64,000 nt of DNA from Sabulicella glaciei (GCF_026183895.1 NZ_JAPFQI010000005.1:124001-188000), one strand, 5' to 3'. Counted from the stretch's first letter, positions 24,810 through 33,796 are shown. Program-made: numbers and translations. The notes: generated by a model not told the origin, from the letters alone.

Positions 24810-25568
24810 TCAGCCGCGCGCGATCTTCACCGCGGACTTCGCGGCGTTCACCATCAGCCCGACATCGTTCAGGATGGTGACGAGCTTGAAGCCCATCTTG
24901 ATCATCTTGTTCGCGTATTCGGGCGTGCCGTTGTGCAGGCCCGCCGCGATGCCGCGCTTGTCCGTCTCCTTCAGCAGGCGCTCGTAGATCTTCATGATCT
25001 CCGGCTCCTCACGGTCCAGCTTCGGCTCCATGCCGAGCGAAAGGCCGAGGTCGGAGGGGCCCACGTAGATCGCGTCGATGCCCTCGACGTCGAGGATGGC
25101 TTCCAGGTTGTCGAGCGCGGTCTGCGTCTCGATCATCGGGATGACGAGCACGTCGTCATTCGCGGTCTTCTGGTAGGTGCCGCCCGAGCCGTAGGAGCCG
25201 GCGCGGATCGGGCCGTTGGAGCGCGTGCCCTTGGGCGGATACTTCGCGTACTGCACCAGGGCGCGGGCCTCGGCCTCGGTGTTCACCATCGGGCAGATCA
25301 CGCCATAGGCGCCGGCATCCAGCACCTTGCCGACGATGCCCGGCTCATTCCACGGCACGCGCACCATGGGCAGCACGCCGTGCGGCTGCATGCCCTGGAA
25401 GCAGGCCACGCAGGACAGGTAGTCCTGGACGCCGTGCTGCATGTCGACCGTCACGCTGTCCCAGCCGCACTGGGCATACATCTCGGCGCTGAAGGCATTG
25501 GGGATGGCAAGCCACCCGTTCACCACCGCCTTGCCGCTCTTCCAGGCTTCCTTGACCTTGTTCGCCAC
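24810..25568 (-). CDS. HpcH/HpaI-type class II aldolase
   Basis: The product is 252 residues. WLAIPNAFSAEMYAQCGWD, VTVDMQHGVQDY, ICPMVNTEAEARALV and YVGPSDLGLSLG are the conserved blocks of the HpcH/HpaI aldolase/citrate-lyase-beta family, including the Glu in IPMIETQ and the Asp in GPSDL that bind Mg2+. Enzymes of this family split 4-hydroxy-2-oxo acids to pyruvate and an aldehyde. It is the last gene of a minus-strand unit with a Bug protein and MarR regulator, 31 bases after the regulator. Confidence 0.83.
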   Translation of the reverse strand: MANKVKEAWKSGKAVVNGWLAIPNAFSAEMYAQCGWDSVTVDMQHGVQDYLSCVACFQGMQPHGVLPMVRVPWNEPGIVGKVLDAGAYGVICPMVNTEAEARALVQYAKYPPKGTRSNGPIRAGSYGSGGTYQKTANDDVLVIPMIETQTALDNLEAILDVEGIDAIYVGPSDLGLSLGMEPKLDREEPEIMKIYERLLKETDKRGIAAGLHNGTPEYANKMIKMGFKLVTILNDVGLMVNAAKSAVKIARG

Positions 25569-25599
25569 GCGCTTCCTCCTCGGGGATAGTGGCGGGAGG

Positions 25600-26082
25600 C
25601 TAGATCGGTTCTTCCCATGGGGGAACCCGCCCGCCCCGGCGCGCGGCGCCCAGATTCGCCTTCATCCGCGCCAGCACCCGCCCGGCCAGGGCCAGCTCCT
25701 CGGGCGGGATTCCCGCGGTCATGGCGGCGTTCAGCCCCTCCCCCAGCCCGATCATCTCCGCCTGGAGGCGCCGCCCCGCCTCGGTCAGGGCAAGGCGCCG
25801 GACGCGGCGGTCGGAGGCGTCTCCCTCGCGGCGCAGGAGCCCCGCCGCCTCCAGCCGGGCGATCGTGGCGCCCGCCGACACCTTGCCGACGCCGATCAGC
25901 CGCGCGAGGTCGGATTGCGCCATCGCCCCGTCGGCGGAGCGCGACAGCTGCACCAGCATCCACCATTGCGCGCGGGTGAGGCCGTGCGGCCGCATGCCGC
26001 CGTCGAACAGCGCCTGGCGCAGCCGCGACACGTCGTGCACCAGGAAGCCGATGCGGAACCCCGCCCCCGCTTCCTCCGTCAT
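25600..26082 (-). CDS. MarR-family transcriptional regulator
   Basis: The product is 160 residues with a winged helix: LTRAQWWMLVQLSRS, then SDLARLIGVGKVSAGATIARLEAAGLLRRE and the wing DASDRRVRRLALTEAGR. It probably controls the surrounding catabolic genes in response to an aromatic or organic acid. It sits 6 bases after the Bug gene stop and 31 bases before the aldolase, so it is co-transcribed with both. Autoregulation from the 186-base divergent region at 27052-27237 is likely but not shown. Confidence 0.82.
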   Translation of the reverse strand: MTEEAGAGFRIGFLVHDVSRLRQALFDGGMRPHGLTRAQWWMLVQLSRSADGAMAQSDLARLIGVGKVSAGATIARLEAAGLLRREGDASDRRVRRLALTEAGRRLQAEMIGLGEGLNAAMTAGIPPEELALAGRVLARMKANLGAARRGGRVPPWEEPI

Positions 26083-26088
26083 GGCGCC

Positions 26089-27051
26089 TCAGCCGTCCGC
26101 CCGCAGCCCCATGCGGTCCACCAGCGCGGTCCACCAGCGCAGGTACTGCTCCATGTCGGCGCGGAACTCCTCGGGGCCGAGCCATTGCGGGATCGTGTCC
26201 ATCTCGCGCAGCCGGTTCACCACCTCGGGCCGCGCCATCGCCTTGCGGTAGCTTTCGGCGAGGCGGGCATGGATGGGCTGCGGCAGCCGCGCCGGGCCGA
26301 GCATTCCGAGGAAGCCGGTCTGCGCGAAATCCTCCATCATGCCGAGCTCGATCAGGGTCGGGATCTGCGGCAGCGAGGGGATGCGGTCGCGCCCCAGCAC
26401 GGCGAGGGGGCGGATGCGCCCGGCGCGGATGTGCTCGCCCGCGCCGGTCATGGAATGGAAGGCGCAGGGGATGCGCCCGCCCAGCACGTCGGCCAGCAGC
26501 GGCGCCTCGCCCCGGTAATGCACAGGCGACATGTCGAGCCGGTGCGTGTCGGACAGGAGCTGCGCCATGGCGTGGCCGGTGGAGCCGGGCGAGTAGGTGC
26601 CGTAGTTCAGCGACTTGCCGCGCGCGAAGCTGATGAACTCCTCCATGCTGCGCGGCGGCTGGTTCGCGCCGACGCAGAAGACCAGCGAGGTGGTGCCCAT
26701 CTTGCCGATCGGCGCGAAGTCCGAAAGCCGGTAGGGGTCACGACGCAAGACCACCGGGCTCTGGAAGGAGGAGGAGATGGTGAAGAGTAGCGTGTAGCCA
26801 TCGGGCGCGGCGCGGGCCACGGCCTCCGTGCCGATCATCGCGCCGGCGCCGCCGCGATTGTCGATCACGATGGGCTGACCGAGATCGGCGGCCATGGGCT
26901 CGGTCACCAGCCGCGCCCAGATGTCGGTCGCGCCGCCCGCCGGGAAGGGGACGATCACGCGGATCGGCCGGTCGGGATACTGACTCTGCGCGAAGGCCGG
27001 CGTGGCAAGCGGCAGCGCGGCGAGGGCGGCGAGTTGACGGCGCTTCAGCAT
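26089..27051 (-). CDS. Bug/TctC tricarboxylate-type binding protein
   Basis: The product is 320 residues. The signal peptide MLKRRQLAALAALPLATPAFA is followed by YPDRPIRVIVPFPAGGATDI and GQPIVIDNRGGAGAMIGTEAVARAAPDGYTL, split here only for quotation; both are strongly conserved in Bug proteins. It should bind an organic acid in the periplasm. No TctA/TctB membrane genes are nearby, so it is an orphan. An AGGA lies 6 bases before ATG 27051. It heads the unit with marR and the aldolase and faces the FAD dehydrogenase. Confidence 0.87.
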   Translation of the reverse strand: MLKRRQLAALAALPLATPAFAQSQYPDRPIRVIVPFPAGGATDIWARLVTEPMAADLGQPIVIDNRGGAGAMIGTEAVARAAPDGYTLLFTISSSFQSPVVLRRDPYRLSDFAPIGKMGTTSLVFCVGANQPPRSMEEFISFARGKSLNYGTYSPGSTGHAMAQLLSDTHRLDMSPVHYRGEAPLLADVLGGRIPCAFHSMTGAGEHIRAGRIRPLAVLGRDRIPSLPQIPTLIELGMMEDFAQTGFLGMLGPARLPQPIHARLAESYRKAMARPEVVNRLREMDTIPQWLGPEEFRADMEQYLRWWTALVDRMGLRADG

Positions 27052-27237
27052 GGTCCTGGCGTCTCCTGGCGTTTTCGGGCGGGCAGAACCCGCGTCCCGC
27101 CGCGCCGCGGGCGCGCCGGGTCCTCCCTGGTTGTCGTTGCGGATACCGTAAGCGGGCGTACGACCGGGCGGCAAGCGAAACCCGGCCCGTCGCCACGCGG
27201 CGCGTTCGGGGGCATGATGCGGCCCCGGAAGGACGCC

Positions 27238-28632
27238 ATGACCCAGATCTCCCAGTCCCCGGCGGAAGCCGTCATCGCCGCGCTGCGCCCTATCCTGGGC
27301 GAGCGTCTCAGCGTGAACGACGCGATCCGCCAGCAGCACGCGCGCGGCGAGGACACCACCGCCCCCACCACCCCCGACGCCGTGATCTTCGCCGAGACCA
27401 CGGAGGAGGTGAGCCGCATCCTCGCGCTGTGCCATCAGCATGGCGTGCCGGTCACGCCCTTTGGCGCCGGAACCTCGCTGGAAGGCCACGTGAACCCGGT
27501 GCGCGGCGGCATCTCGCTCGACCTGTCGCGCATGGACGCGATCGAGGAGGTGAGCGCGGAGGACATGGACTGCCTGATCGGCCCCGGCGTCACGCGGCAG
27601 CTTCTGAACGACCACCTGCGCGACCAAGGGCTTTTCTTTCCGGTGGACCCAGGCAGCCATTGCACCATCGGCGGCATGTGCGCCACGCGCGCCAGCGGCA
27701 CCAATGCCGTGCGCTACGGCACGATCCGCGAGAACGTGCTCCAGCTCGAGGTGGTGCTGGCGGATGGGCGGGTGATCTGGACCGGCTCGCGCGCGCGCAA
27801 GGCGGCGAATGGCTACGATCTCACGCGCCTCGTCATCGGCTCGGAAGGGACGCTCGGCGTCATCACGAAGATCCGGCTGCGGCTGCACGGCGTCCCGGAG
27901 GCGATGAGCGCGGCGATCTGCCAGTTTCCTACCCTGGCGGACGCGGTGAACACCGTCATCACCACCCTGCAGGCGGGCGTGCCCGTGGCGCGGATGGAGC
28001 TGCTGGACGAGGTGCAGATGGAAGCCTGCATCCGCTTCTCCAAGCTGGAAGGCCTTGCCGCCGCGCCGACGCTGTTCCTGGAGTTCCACGGCTCCGAGGC
28101 GGGCGTGGCGGAGCAGGCGGAAACGGTGCAGGGCATTGCCGCCGACCACGCCGGCAGCAACTTCGCCTGGGCGCGGGAGGCGGAGGCGCGCAACCGGCTG
28201 TGGAAGGCGCGGCACGACGCCTACTGGGCATGCATCGCGCTGAAGCCCAACCATCGCGGCATCGCCACCGATGTGTGCGTGCCCATCTCGCGCCTCGCCG
28301 AGGCGCTGCTGGGCGCGAAAGAGGACATCGAGGCGAGCGGCCTCACGGCGCCCATCGTCGGCCATGTGGGGGACGGCAACTTCCACACCGTGATCCTGGT
28401 GGACCAGGCGGACCCGACGGCGCTGGACCGCGCCTGGGCGCTGGATCGCCAGATCGTCCACCGCGCCCTGGCGCTGGGCGGAACCTGCTCCGGCGAGCAT
28501 GGGGTGGGCATCGGCAAGCGCGAATTCCTGGAGGCAGAGCACGGTCCGGAGGCGCTGGCGGTGATGCGCAGCGTGAAGCAGGCGCTGGACCCGAAGGGCA
28601 TCCTGAACCCGGGCAAGATCTTCCGGAACTGA
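27238..28632 (+). CDS. FAD-linked D-lactate/glycolate-type dehydrogenase
   Basis: The product is 464 residues of the VAO/PCMH flavoprotein family. The FAD domain shows TPFGAGTSLEGHV, PVDPGSHCTIGGM and VIGSEGTLGVITK. The C-terminal domain has GHVGDGNFH, with metal-binding His, and GTCSGEHGVGIGK. This is the DLD/GlcD group, which oxidises D-2-hydroxy acids to 2-oxo acids, passing electrons to the respiratory chain. ATG 27238 with a GGAAGGA site was chosen over an upstream frame extension. It is divergent from the Bug protein and is followed after 2 bases by an MFS transporter. Confidence 0.87.
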   Translation: MTQISQSPAEAVIAALRPILGERLSVNDAIRQQHARGEDTTAPTTPDAVIFAETTEEVSRILALCHQHGVPVTPFGAGTSLEGHVNPVRGGISLDLSRMDAIEEVSAEDMDCLIGPGVTRQLLNDHLRDQGLFFPVDPGSHCTIGGMCATRASGTNAVRYGTIRENVLQLEVVLADGRVIWTGSRARKAANGYDLTRLVIGSEGTLGVITKIRLRLHGVPEAMSAAICQFPTLADAVNTVITTLQAGVPVARMELLDEVQMEACIRFSKLEGLAAAPTLFLEFHGSEAGVAEQAETVQGIAADHAGSNFAWAREAEARNRLWKARHDAYWACIALKPNHRGIATDVCVPISRLAEALLGAKEDIEASGLTAPIVGHVGDGNFHTVILVDQADPTALDRAWALDRQIVHRALALGGTCSGEHGVGIGKREFLEAEHGPEALAVMRSVKQALDPKGILNPGKIFRN

Positions 28633-28634
28633 GC

Positions 28635-29789
28635 GTGTTCGTCCTGCCGCTGCTGGCGCTGACGCTCGGCCACGTCTTCTCCAACGCCATCCGCACCCTG
28701 CCTGCCGTGGCGGCGGACGTGCTGTCGCGCGACCTGGGCGTTTCCGCGCAGGAACTCGCCGCCATCACCGGGGCGTTCCCTGCCGCCTTCGCGCTCGCGA
28801 TGATCCCGGTCGGCGTGGCGCTGGACCGCTACGGGGTGCGGCCGGTGGCGCTGATCCTGCTCGCGATCGCGGCGCTGGGGGCCGGGCTGGCGGCGCTGGC
28901 CCCTTCCGCCCCGGCCATGGTGCTGGCGCAGGTGGTGCTGGGGGTCGGCTGCTCGGGCATGCTGATGTGCCCGATGACCTTTGCCGCCCGCGCGCTGGAC
29001 GCGCCGCGTTTCGGCCTGTGGTCGGGCCTGGTCCAGGCCATCGGCAACAGCGGCATGGTGCTGACGGCGAGCCCGCTCGCCTGGCTGATCGAGGTGGAGG
29101 GCTGGCGCGCCGGCTACTGGGCCTGCCTCGCCCTCGCCGCGCTGGCGGCGGGCGCGGTGGCCACGACGGTCCCGTCCTGGACGCCGGCCGCTGCCACGCG
29201 CTCGGTCCTGGGCGATGCGCGGGAGGTGCTGCGCATCGCCGCCTCGCCCCGGCTGCGCGGGCTGATGGCCATGGCCTTCGTGTCCTTCGGGGCGGTGCTG
29301 GGGGTGCGGGGCCTGTGGGGCGGGCCCTGGCTGATGGAGGTGCGGGGCCTGCCGCGCATCGAGGCAGGGCACCTGCTGCTCGGCTGCACCCTTGCGCTGG
29401 TGGCCGGCCCGGCGATCGCAGGCTGGGTGGTGTCGCGCTTCGGGCAGGTGAAGCGGCTGATCGTGCTGGGCCATGCCGTGGCGGCGCTGCTGGTGCTGGG
29501 GTTGTTCCTGCGCGGGCCGGTGTGGCTGGACGCGGCGCTGCTGGTGGGGTTCGGCCTCGCCATCTCCTTCCAGGTGCTGTGCTTTTCCCTGCTGCGCGGG
29601 CTGGTGCGGCAGGAGGAGGCGGGGCGGGCGCTGTCCGCCATGAACATGTTCTTCTTCGGCGGCGCGGCCGTGCTGCAATGGCTGTCGGGCGCGGCGGCCT
29701 GGATGGGCGGCGCCGGGGCTGCGCTGCTAACCTTTGTCGCGGCTTTGCTGCTCGGTTGCCTGCTTTTCGTGCGCTGGCAACAAGACTGA
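28635..29789 (+). CDS. MFS transporter
   Basis: The product is 384 residues with about 12 hydrophobic helices. The loop 2-3 pattern is present as VALDRYGVRPVAL. The GTG start at 28635 follows the dehydrogenase stop by 2 bases, so the two are coupled. Its substrate may be the hydroxy acid oxidised by that dehydrogenase, by context only. The last residues (LFVRWQQD) end the protein just after helix 12. Confidence 0.78.
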   Translation: MFVLPLLALTLGHVFSNAIRTLPAVAADVLSRDLGVSAQELAAITGAFPAAFALAMIPVGVALDRYGVRPVALILLAIAALGAGLAALAPSAPAMVLAQVVLGVGCSGMLMCPMTFAARALDAPRFGLWSGLVQAIGNSGMVLTASPLAWLIEVEGWRAGYWACLALAALAAGAVATTVPSWTPAAATRSVLGDAREVLRIAASPRLRGLMAMAFVSFGAVLGVRGLWGGPWLMEVRGLPRIEAGHLLLGCTLALVAGPAIAGWVVSRFGQVKRLIVLGHAVAALLVLGLFLRGPVWLDAALLVGFGLAISFQVLCFSLLRGLVRQEEAGRALSAMNMFFFGGAAVLQWLSGAAAWMGGAGAALLTFVAALLLGCLLFVRWQQD

Positions 29790-29824
29790 GTCCACAGCTC
29801 GGATTTTTTTGCGCCGCAGCACGG

Positions 29825-29842
29825 CAAAGGGGTTCCCCTTTG
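29825..29842 (+). repeat. Hairpin in the isocitrate dehydrogenase leader
   Basis: CAAAGGG (29825-29831) and CCCTTTG (29836-29842) form a perfect 7-base stem with loop GTTC. It is 55 bases before the next start and 15 bases after a run of seven T (29804-29810). The T run precedes rather than follows the hairpin, so it is not a standard plus-strand terminator; it may shape the leader of the next mRNA. Confidence 0.35.
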
Positions 29843-29896
29843 GGCATGCCTCGGCCCATATGCGCGCCCGGACGACAAGCCCGGAGAGATCGCGCC

Positions 29897-31360
29897 ATGG
29901 ACGGCACCGCCCCCGCTTCCCGCACCAAGGTCACCGCCATTCCCGGTGACGGCATCGGACCCGAGGTGATGCGCGCCACGCGACAGGTGCTGGAAGCCGC
30001 CGGCGCCCGCATCGAGTGGGAGGAGGCGATGGCCGGCGCCGAGGCCTTCCGCAAGGGCATCGGCTCCGGCGCGCCGCGCGAGACGCTGGACAGCATCGCC
30101 TGCAACGGCGTGGCGCTGAAGGGCCCGCTGGAGACCCCCGTGGGCCACGGCGAGAAGAGCGCCAACGTCACGCTCCGCAAGGTCTTCGAGATGTACGGCA
30201 ACATCCGCCCGGTGCGGGAGATCCCGGGCATCCGCACCCCCTTCGCCGGGCGCGGCATCGACTTCGTCGTGGTGCGCGAGAATGTCGAGGACCTGTACGC
30301 CGGCGTGGAGCACATGCAGACGCCCGGCGTCGCGCAGTGCCTGAAGCTGATCACCGAAGTGGGGTGCGAACGCATCGTCCGCCTCGCCGCCTGCCTCGCG
30401 GAGGCCGAGGGGCGCTCCAAGGTGACGGTGGCCACCAAGGCCAACATCATGAAGCTCACTGAGGGCATGATGAAGCGCGTGGGCGAGGCGGTGCTGAAGG
30501 AGCACGCGAACCTGCAGCACGAGCACATGATCGTGGACAATTGCGCGCACCAGATGGTGATCCGGCCCGAGCAGTTCGACGTGGTCGTGATGACCAACAT
30601 GAACGGCGACATCCTGTCCGACTTGGCGGCCGGGCTGGTGGGCGGGCTGGGCGTCGCCCCTTCCGCCAATCTCGGCGACGGGGTGGCGATGTTCGAGGCG
30701 GTGCACGGCTCGGCGCCGCAGATCGCCGGCAAGGGGCTGGCCAACCCGACGGCGCTGCTGCTTTCCGCCGTGATGATGCTGCGCCACATCGGCGACTTCG
30801 AGACGGCGGCGAAGGTGGAGCACGCGCTCTACGTCACGCTGGAGGAAGGCAGGGACCTCACCGGCGACATCGCGCCGGAGGGCGAGGGCGTCGGCACCGA
30901 CGCCTACGTGGCGCGGCTGATCGGCAATCTGGGCCGCCAGTCCGACAAGGTGCCGACGCGCGAGTACCGCCCGATCGCGCTGAAGAAGTGGCCCGCCATC
31001 ACCTGGTACAAGGCGGCGACGACGCGCGAGCTGGTGGGGGTAGACGTGTTCGTAGAAAGCGAGCGCGACCCGAAGGCCATCGGCATCACCCTGCAGGCGG
31101 CCGCGGAAGGCAGCGCCTTCGACCTGAAGATGATCTCCTCGCGCGGGGCGCAGGTCTGGCCGGAGATGGGCGGCAACACTTTCCTGGTGGACCATTTCCG
31201 CGCCCGCTTCGTGTTCCGCGAGCCGCCCAAGGGCGATGCGGTGGCGGAGATCACCGACCTCCTGTCCCGCATCGGCCGGCAGCATCGCTGGATGCACATC
31301 GAGAAGCTGCAGCGCTTCGACGGCGCCGACGCCTTCACCCGGGCGCAGGGGGAAGGGTAG
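29897..31360 (+). CDS. icd: Isocitrate dehydrogenase, long alphaproteobacterial type
   Basis: The product is 487 residues. AIPGDGIGPEVM starts the beta-decarboxylating dehydrogenase fold. VRENVEDLYAG, VTVATKANIMKLTEG (with the catalytic Lys) and MNGDILSDLAAGLVGGLG follow, and FEAVHGSAPQIAGKGLANP is the cofactor loop. The C-terminal extension of about 140 residues, beginning near VPTREYRPI, distinguishes the Rickettsia/Thermus-like isocitrate dehydrogenase from the shorter 3-isopropylmalate and tartrate dehydrogenases. It converts isocitrate to 2-oxoglutarate in the TCA cycle. GGAGAG precedes ATG 29897. Confidence 0.87.
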   Translation: MDGTAPASRTKVTAIPGDGIGPEVMRATRQVLEAAGARIEWEEAMAGAEAFRKGIGSGAPRETLDSIACNGVALKGPLETPVGHGEKSANVTLRKVFEMYGNIRPVREIPGIRTPFAGRGIDFVVVRENVEDLYAGVEHMQTPGVAQCLKLITEVGCERIVRLAACLAEAEGRSKVTVATKANIMKLTEGMMKRVGEAVLKEHANLQHEHMIVDNCAHQMVIRPEQFDVVVMTNMNGDILSDLAAGLVGGLGVAPSANLGDGVAMFEAVHGSAPQIAGKGLANPTALLLSAVMMLRHIGDFETAAKVEHALYVTLEEGRDLTGDIAPEGEGVGTDAYVARLIGNLGRQSDKVPTREYRPIALKKWPAITWYKAATTRELVGVDVFVESERDPKAIGITLQAAAEGSAFDLKMISSRGAQVWPEMGGNTFLVDHFRARFVFREPPKGDAVAEITDLLSRIGRQHRWMHIEKLQRFDGADAFTRAQGEG

Positions 31361-31378
31361 GCGGCAGCGGGACCGGCC

Positions 31379-32218
31379 TCAGTTCAGCCGGTTCCGCAGC
31401 TCGTCGATCAGGGCGCGGGTGCGGTGCGCCGCCTCGCCCCGGGGCTCCAACTCCAGGGCGCGTTCCAGGCTTTGCAGCGCGGCGCCGATGCGTTCCAGCC
31501 GGTGCTGCATCAGCCCCGCCTCGCGCCACAGCCCGGCATGGTCAGGGGCGAGGCGCAGCATGTCCTCCGTGCAACGCAGCGCGCCGTCCACCTCGCCGGC
31601 GCGCAGGCGGCGCAGCTTGATGTTGTTCTGCAGGCGCAGCAGCACCGCCCGCTTGCTCATCGCCACCAGCAGGCCGGGGCGCAGCTCCGCCTTCGGTCCC
31701 TCGATGCGCTTGATCAGGGCGCGCAGCTCCGGCGCGGCGAGCACCGCGCCGCCGCCGAACACGTCCAGGATCACCTGACCGCGCGGGTGGCCGAGCGCCA
31801 GCAGGAAATGGCCGGGGAAATCCACCCCGTGCGCCGCCCAGCCCGCCGCCTCCGCCGCGTGCAGCCACAGGATGCCGAGCGCCACGGGCAGGCCGCGCCG
31901 CCGCTCCAGCACCGCGACGAGGTTGGCGTTGCGCAGGTCGTCATAGGTCTCGGCATCGCCGCCGAAGCCGAACTCGCCATGCAGCAGCCGGGACAGGAGG
32001 GCGGCGCGGCGCGTGGTGTCGCCCGCATCGGCGCGCGGGTCGGCGGCCGCCTCCTCCACCGCGCGGCGGGCGATGCGGGACAGGAGGTCGCGCGCCGCGC
32101 GCCAGTCGGCATCGGGCGTGTCCACCCGGGCGAATTGCAGCGCGACTTCGGCGAGGTCGAGTTCGGCATCCGGCAATTGTCCGGCGGCCGAAAGCGCGGC
32201 CCGCGCCTCCTCGCTCAT
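31379..32218 (-). CDS. SirB1-family transglutaminase-like/TPR protein
   Basis: The product is 279 residues. The segment LEVAL-type N-terminus, DDLRNANLVAVLERRRGLPVAL, split by family blocks, and GVDFPGHFLLAL match the SirB1 N-terminal region. TPR-like helices end the protein (AALQSLERALELEPRGEAA). The usual transglutaminase Cys is not obvious. ATG 32218 overlaps the HIT gene stop as ATGA. The function of the family is uncertain; the tight HIT-Nth neighbourhood implies co-expression with them. Confidence 0.72.
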   Translation of the reverse strand: MSEEARAALSAAGQLPDAELDLAEVALQFARVDTPDADWRAARDLLSRIARRAVEEAAADPRADAGDTTRRAALLSRLLHGEFGFGGDAETYDDLRNANLVAVLERRRGLPVALGILWLHAAEAAGWAAHGVDFPGHFLLALGHPRGQVILDVFGGGAVLAAPELRALIKRIEGPKAELRPGLLVAMSKRAVLLRLQNNIKLRRLRAGEVDGALRCTEDMLRLAPDHAGLWREAGLMQHRLERIGAALQSLERALELEPRGEAAHRTRALIDELRNRLN

Positions 32219-32595
32219 TCGCGCGGCATCATGCGGCCCAGCCGCCTGCCGCCGAAGAGGTGGACGTGGAAATGCGGCACTTCCTGCCCGCCATCCGGCC
32301 CCATGTTGGACAGGATGCGGTAGCCGCTCCCTTCCAGCCCCAGATCCCTCGCCACCTTCCCCACCGCGCGCCAGAACCCGGCAATGGCCGCATCGTCGGC
32401 GCTGCCGTGGAAGTCGGCGGCGGAGACATATTCCCCCTTGGGGATCACCAGCACGTGCGTGGGGGTGAGCGGGTTGATGTCGTGGAAGGCAAGGGCGAAT
32501 TCGTCCTCGTGGACGCGCTTGCACGGGATCTCGCCGCGCAGGATGCGCGCGAAGATGTTCTGCGGGTCGTAGGGGGGCAGGCCGGAGACGCTCAT
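32215..32595 (-). CDS. HIT-family nucleotide hydrolase (HINT-like)
   Basis: The product is 126 residues. IFARILRGEIPCKRVHEDE is the family N-terminus and QEVPHFHVHLFGGR carries the histidine triad HxHxH. HINT enzymes hydrolyse purine-nucleoside phosphoramidates and acyl-adenylates. Both junctions overlap: the start with the endonuclease III stop (ATGA) and the stop with the SirB1-like start. Confidence 0.88.
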   Translation of the reverse strand: MSVSGLPPYDPQNIFARILRGEIPCKRVHEDEFALAFHDINPLTPTHVLVIPKGEYVSAADFHGSADDAAIAGFWRAVGKVARDLGLEGSGYRILSNMGPDGGQEVPHFHVHLFGGRRLGRMMPRE

Positions 32596-33323
32596 GGAGG
32601 CGCAGGGTAATCCGGTTCGCGCGCCTCTGTGAACGGGTCGGCGCGGCGCGCCTGGCCGGTGGGGCAGATATCCAGCAGCACGCAGCGCCCGCAGGCGGGG
32701 GCGCGGAAATGGCAGGTCTTCTGGCCATGGCGCATCAGCACCTGGTGGTGGTCGTACACCTCCTGCGCGCCCCATTCCGCCGGCAGCATCGCCTCCATGA
32801 CGCGGTGCGAGGGGCCGACGGCCATGCGCGGCGGGATGACGCCCAGCCGCTGCGCGACGCGGTGGTGGTGGCTGTCCACCGGCAGGGCGCGGCCGCGCAT
32901 GGTGGAGAAGGACAGCACGGCCGCCGCCGTCTTGGGCCCGACGCCGGGCAGGGATTGGAGCCAGTCCCGCGCCGCGTCCGCGTCCATCGCAGCGAGGTGC
33001 GACAGGTCCAGCGCGCCGCGTCGCTCCGTCAGGGCGCGCAGGGTGCGCTGCAGGGCGGGCGCCTTGGCCTCGGGCCAGGTGCAGGGGGCGATGGCCTCCT
33101 CCACCTCCGCCACCGGGGCGTCGCGCACCGTCTCCCAATCGGGGAAGCGTTCGCGCAGGTTGCGGAAGGCGCGGGCGCTGTCGGCGTTGCGGGTGCGGTG
33201 CGACAGCAGGGAGGAAACCAGTTCGTCCAGCGGGTCGAGGGCATGGAAATAGGAGAGCGGGCAGCCGAACTCCGCGCAGAGGCGGCGATGCGCTTCCAGC
33301 AATCGGGCGGCGGGGTCGGTCAC
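32592..33323 (-). CDS. nth: Endonuclease III-like DNA glycosylase/AP lyase
   Basis: The product is 243 residues. The helix-hairpin-helix LPGVGPKTAAAV holds the catalytic Lys, and VDSHHHRVAQRLG holds the catalytic Asp. Near the C-terminus are four Cys spaced C-x6-C-x2-C-x5-C for a [4Fe-4S] cluster. It would remove oxidised pyrimidines and nick the abasic site. The start ATG 33323 is followed downstream by tight overlaps with HIT and SirB1-like genes. The extra His run after the catalytic Asp (SHHH in place of the common TH) is a small departure from E. coli Nth. Confidence 0.82.
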   Translation of the reverse strand: MTDPAARLLEAHRRLCAEFGCPLSYFHALDPLDELVSSLLSHRTRNADSARAFRNLRERFPDWETVRDAPVAEVEEAIAPCTWPEAKAPALQRTLRALTERRGALDLSHLAAMDADAARDWLQSLPGVGPKTAAAVLSFSTMRGRALPVDSHHHRVAQRLGVIPPRMAVGPSHRVMEAMLPAEWGAQEVYDHHQVLMRHGQKTCHFRAPACGRCVLLDICPTGQARRADPFTEAREPDYPAPP

Positions 33324-33392
33324 GGCGCGTTTCCTCCGAAGAGCGGGAAACGCGCCGGGGCCGGATCAGGCTGCGGAACGCAGGCCCATGAC

Positions 33393-33671
33393 TCAGGCCG
33401 CGGAACGCAGCCGGGCGCGCCGCATCGTTTCCAGCCGGCGCACGCCGATCACCTGGGACAAACTGCCCTCCACGAGGTGAAGCTCGTGCGCCGGCATGGC
33501 GTCCATGCCCAGTTCCACCAGCAGCACCTCGCCCGCGCGGCGCGAGCGCACCTGGTCGGGAACGAGGTCGCGCTTGGCGAAGGGTTGGAGCAGGCGCGGC
33601 AGCATGCCGGGCGCGGCTTCCGCCTGAAGGGTGAAAAGCACAGAAACCGTGTCGGGAGCGGGTTCGGTCAT
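33393..33671 (-). CDS. Stand-alone ACT-domain protein
   Basis: The product is 92 residues. VSVLFTLQAEAAPGMLPRLL followed by LVPDQVRSRRAGEVLLVEL has the beta-alpha-beta-beta pattern of an ACT domain, as in IlvM and IlvN regulatory subunits. No catalytic partner is adjacent. It may regulate an amino-acid enzyme elsewhere. The start is ATG 33671 with an AGGA about 9 bases upstream. Confidence 0.62.
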   Translation of the reverse strand: MTEPAPDTVSVLFTLQAEAAPGMLPRLLQPFAKRDLVPDQVRSRRAGEVLLVELGMDAMPAHELHLVEGSLSQVIGVRRLETMRRARLRSAA

Positions 33672-33712
33672 GGAAATGTCCTGGGATGCGGGCTGCGAAG
33701 GGAAAGACCCGG

Positions 33713-33730
33713 ACGGCGCGGACGCGCCGT
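33713..33730 (-). terminator. Hairpin between hemW and the ACT-domain gene
   Basis: ACGGCGC (33713-33719) and GCGCCGT (33724-33730) make a 7-base stem with a 4-base loop, within the 125-base gap downstream of hemW. On the minus strand it is followed by a mildly pyrimidine-rich TCTTTCCCTTC. It may end the phn-hemW transcript. The rest of the gap shows nothing recognisable. Confidence 0.35.
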
Positions 33731-33796
33731 GTCGCGGCGCGGTTTCAGCCGGCCGGGCGGGTAATTCGCAGCGTGTTCCGCAGGGTGGACATGCCG

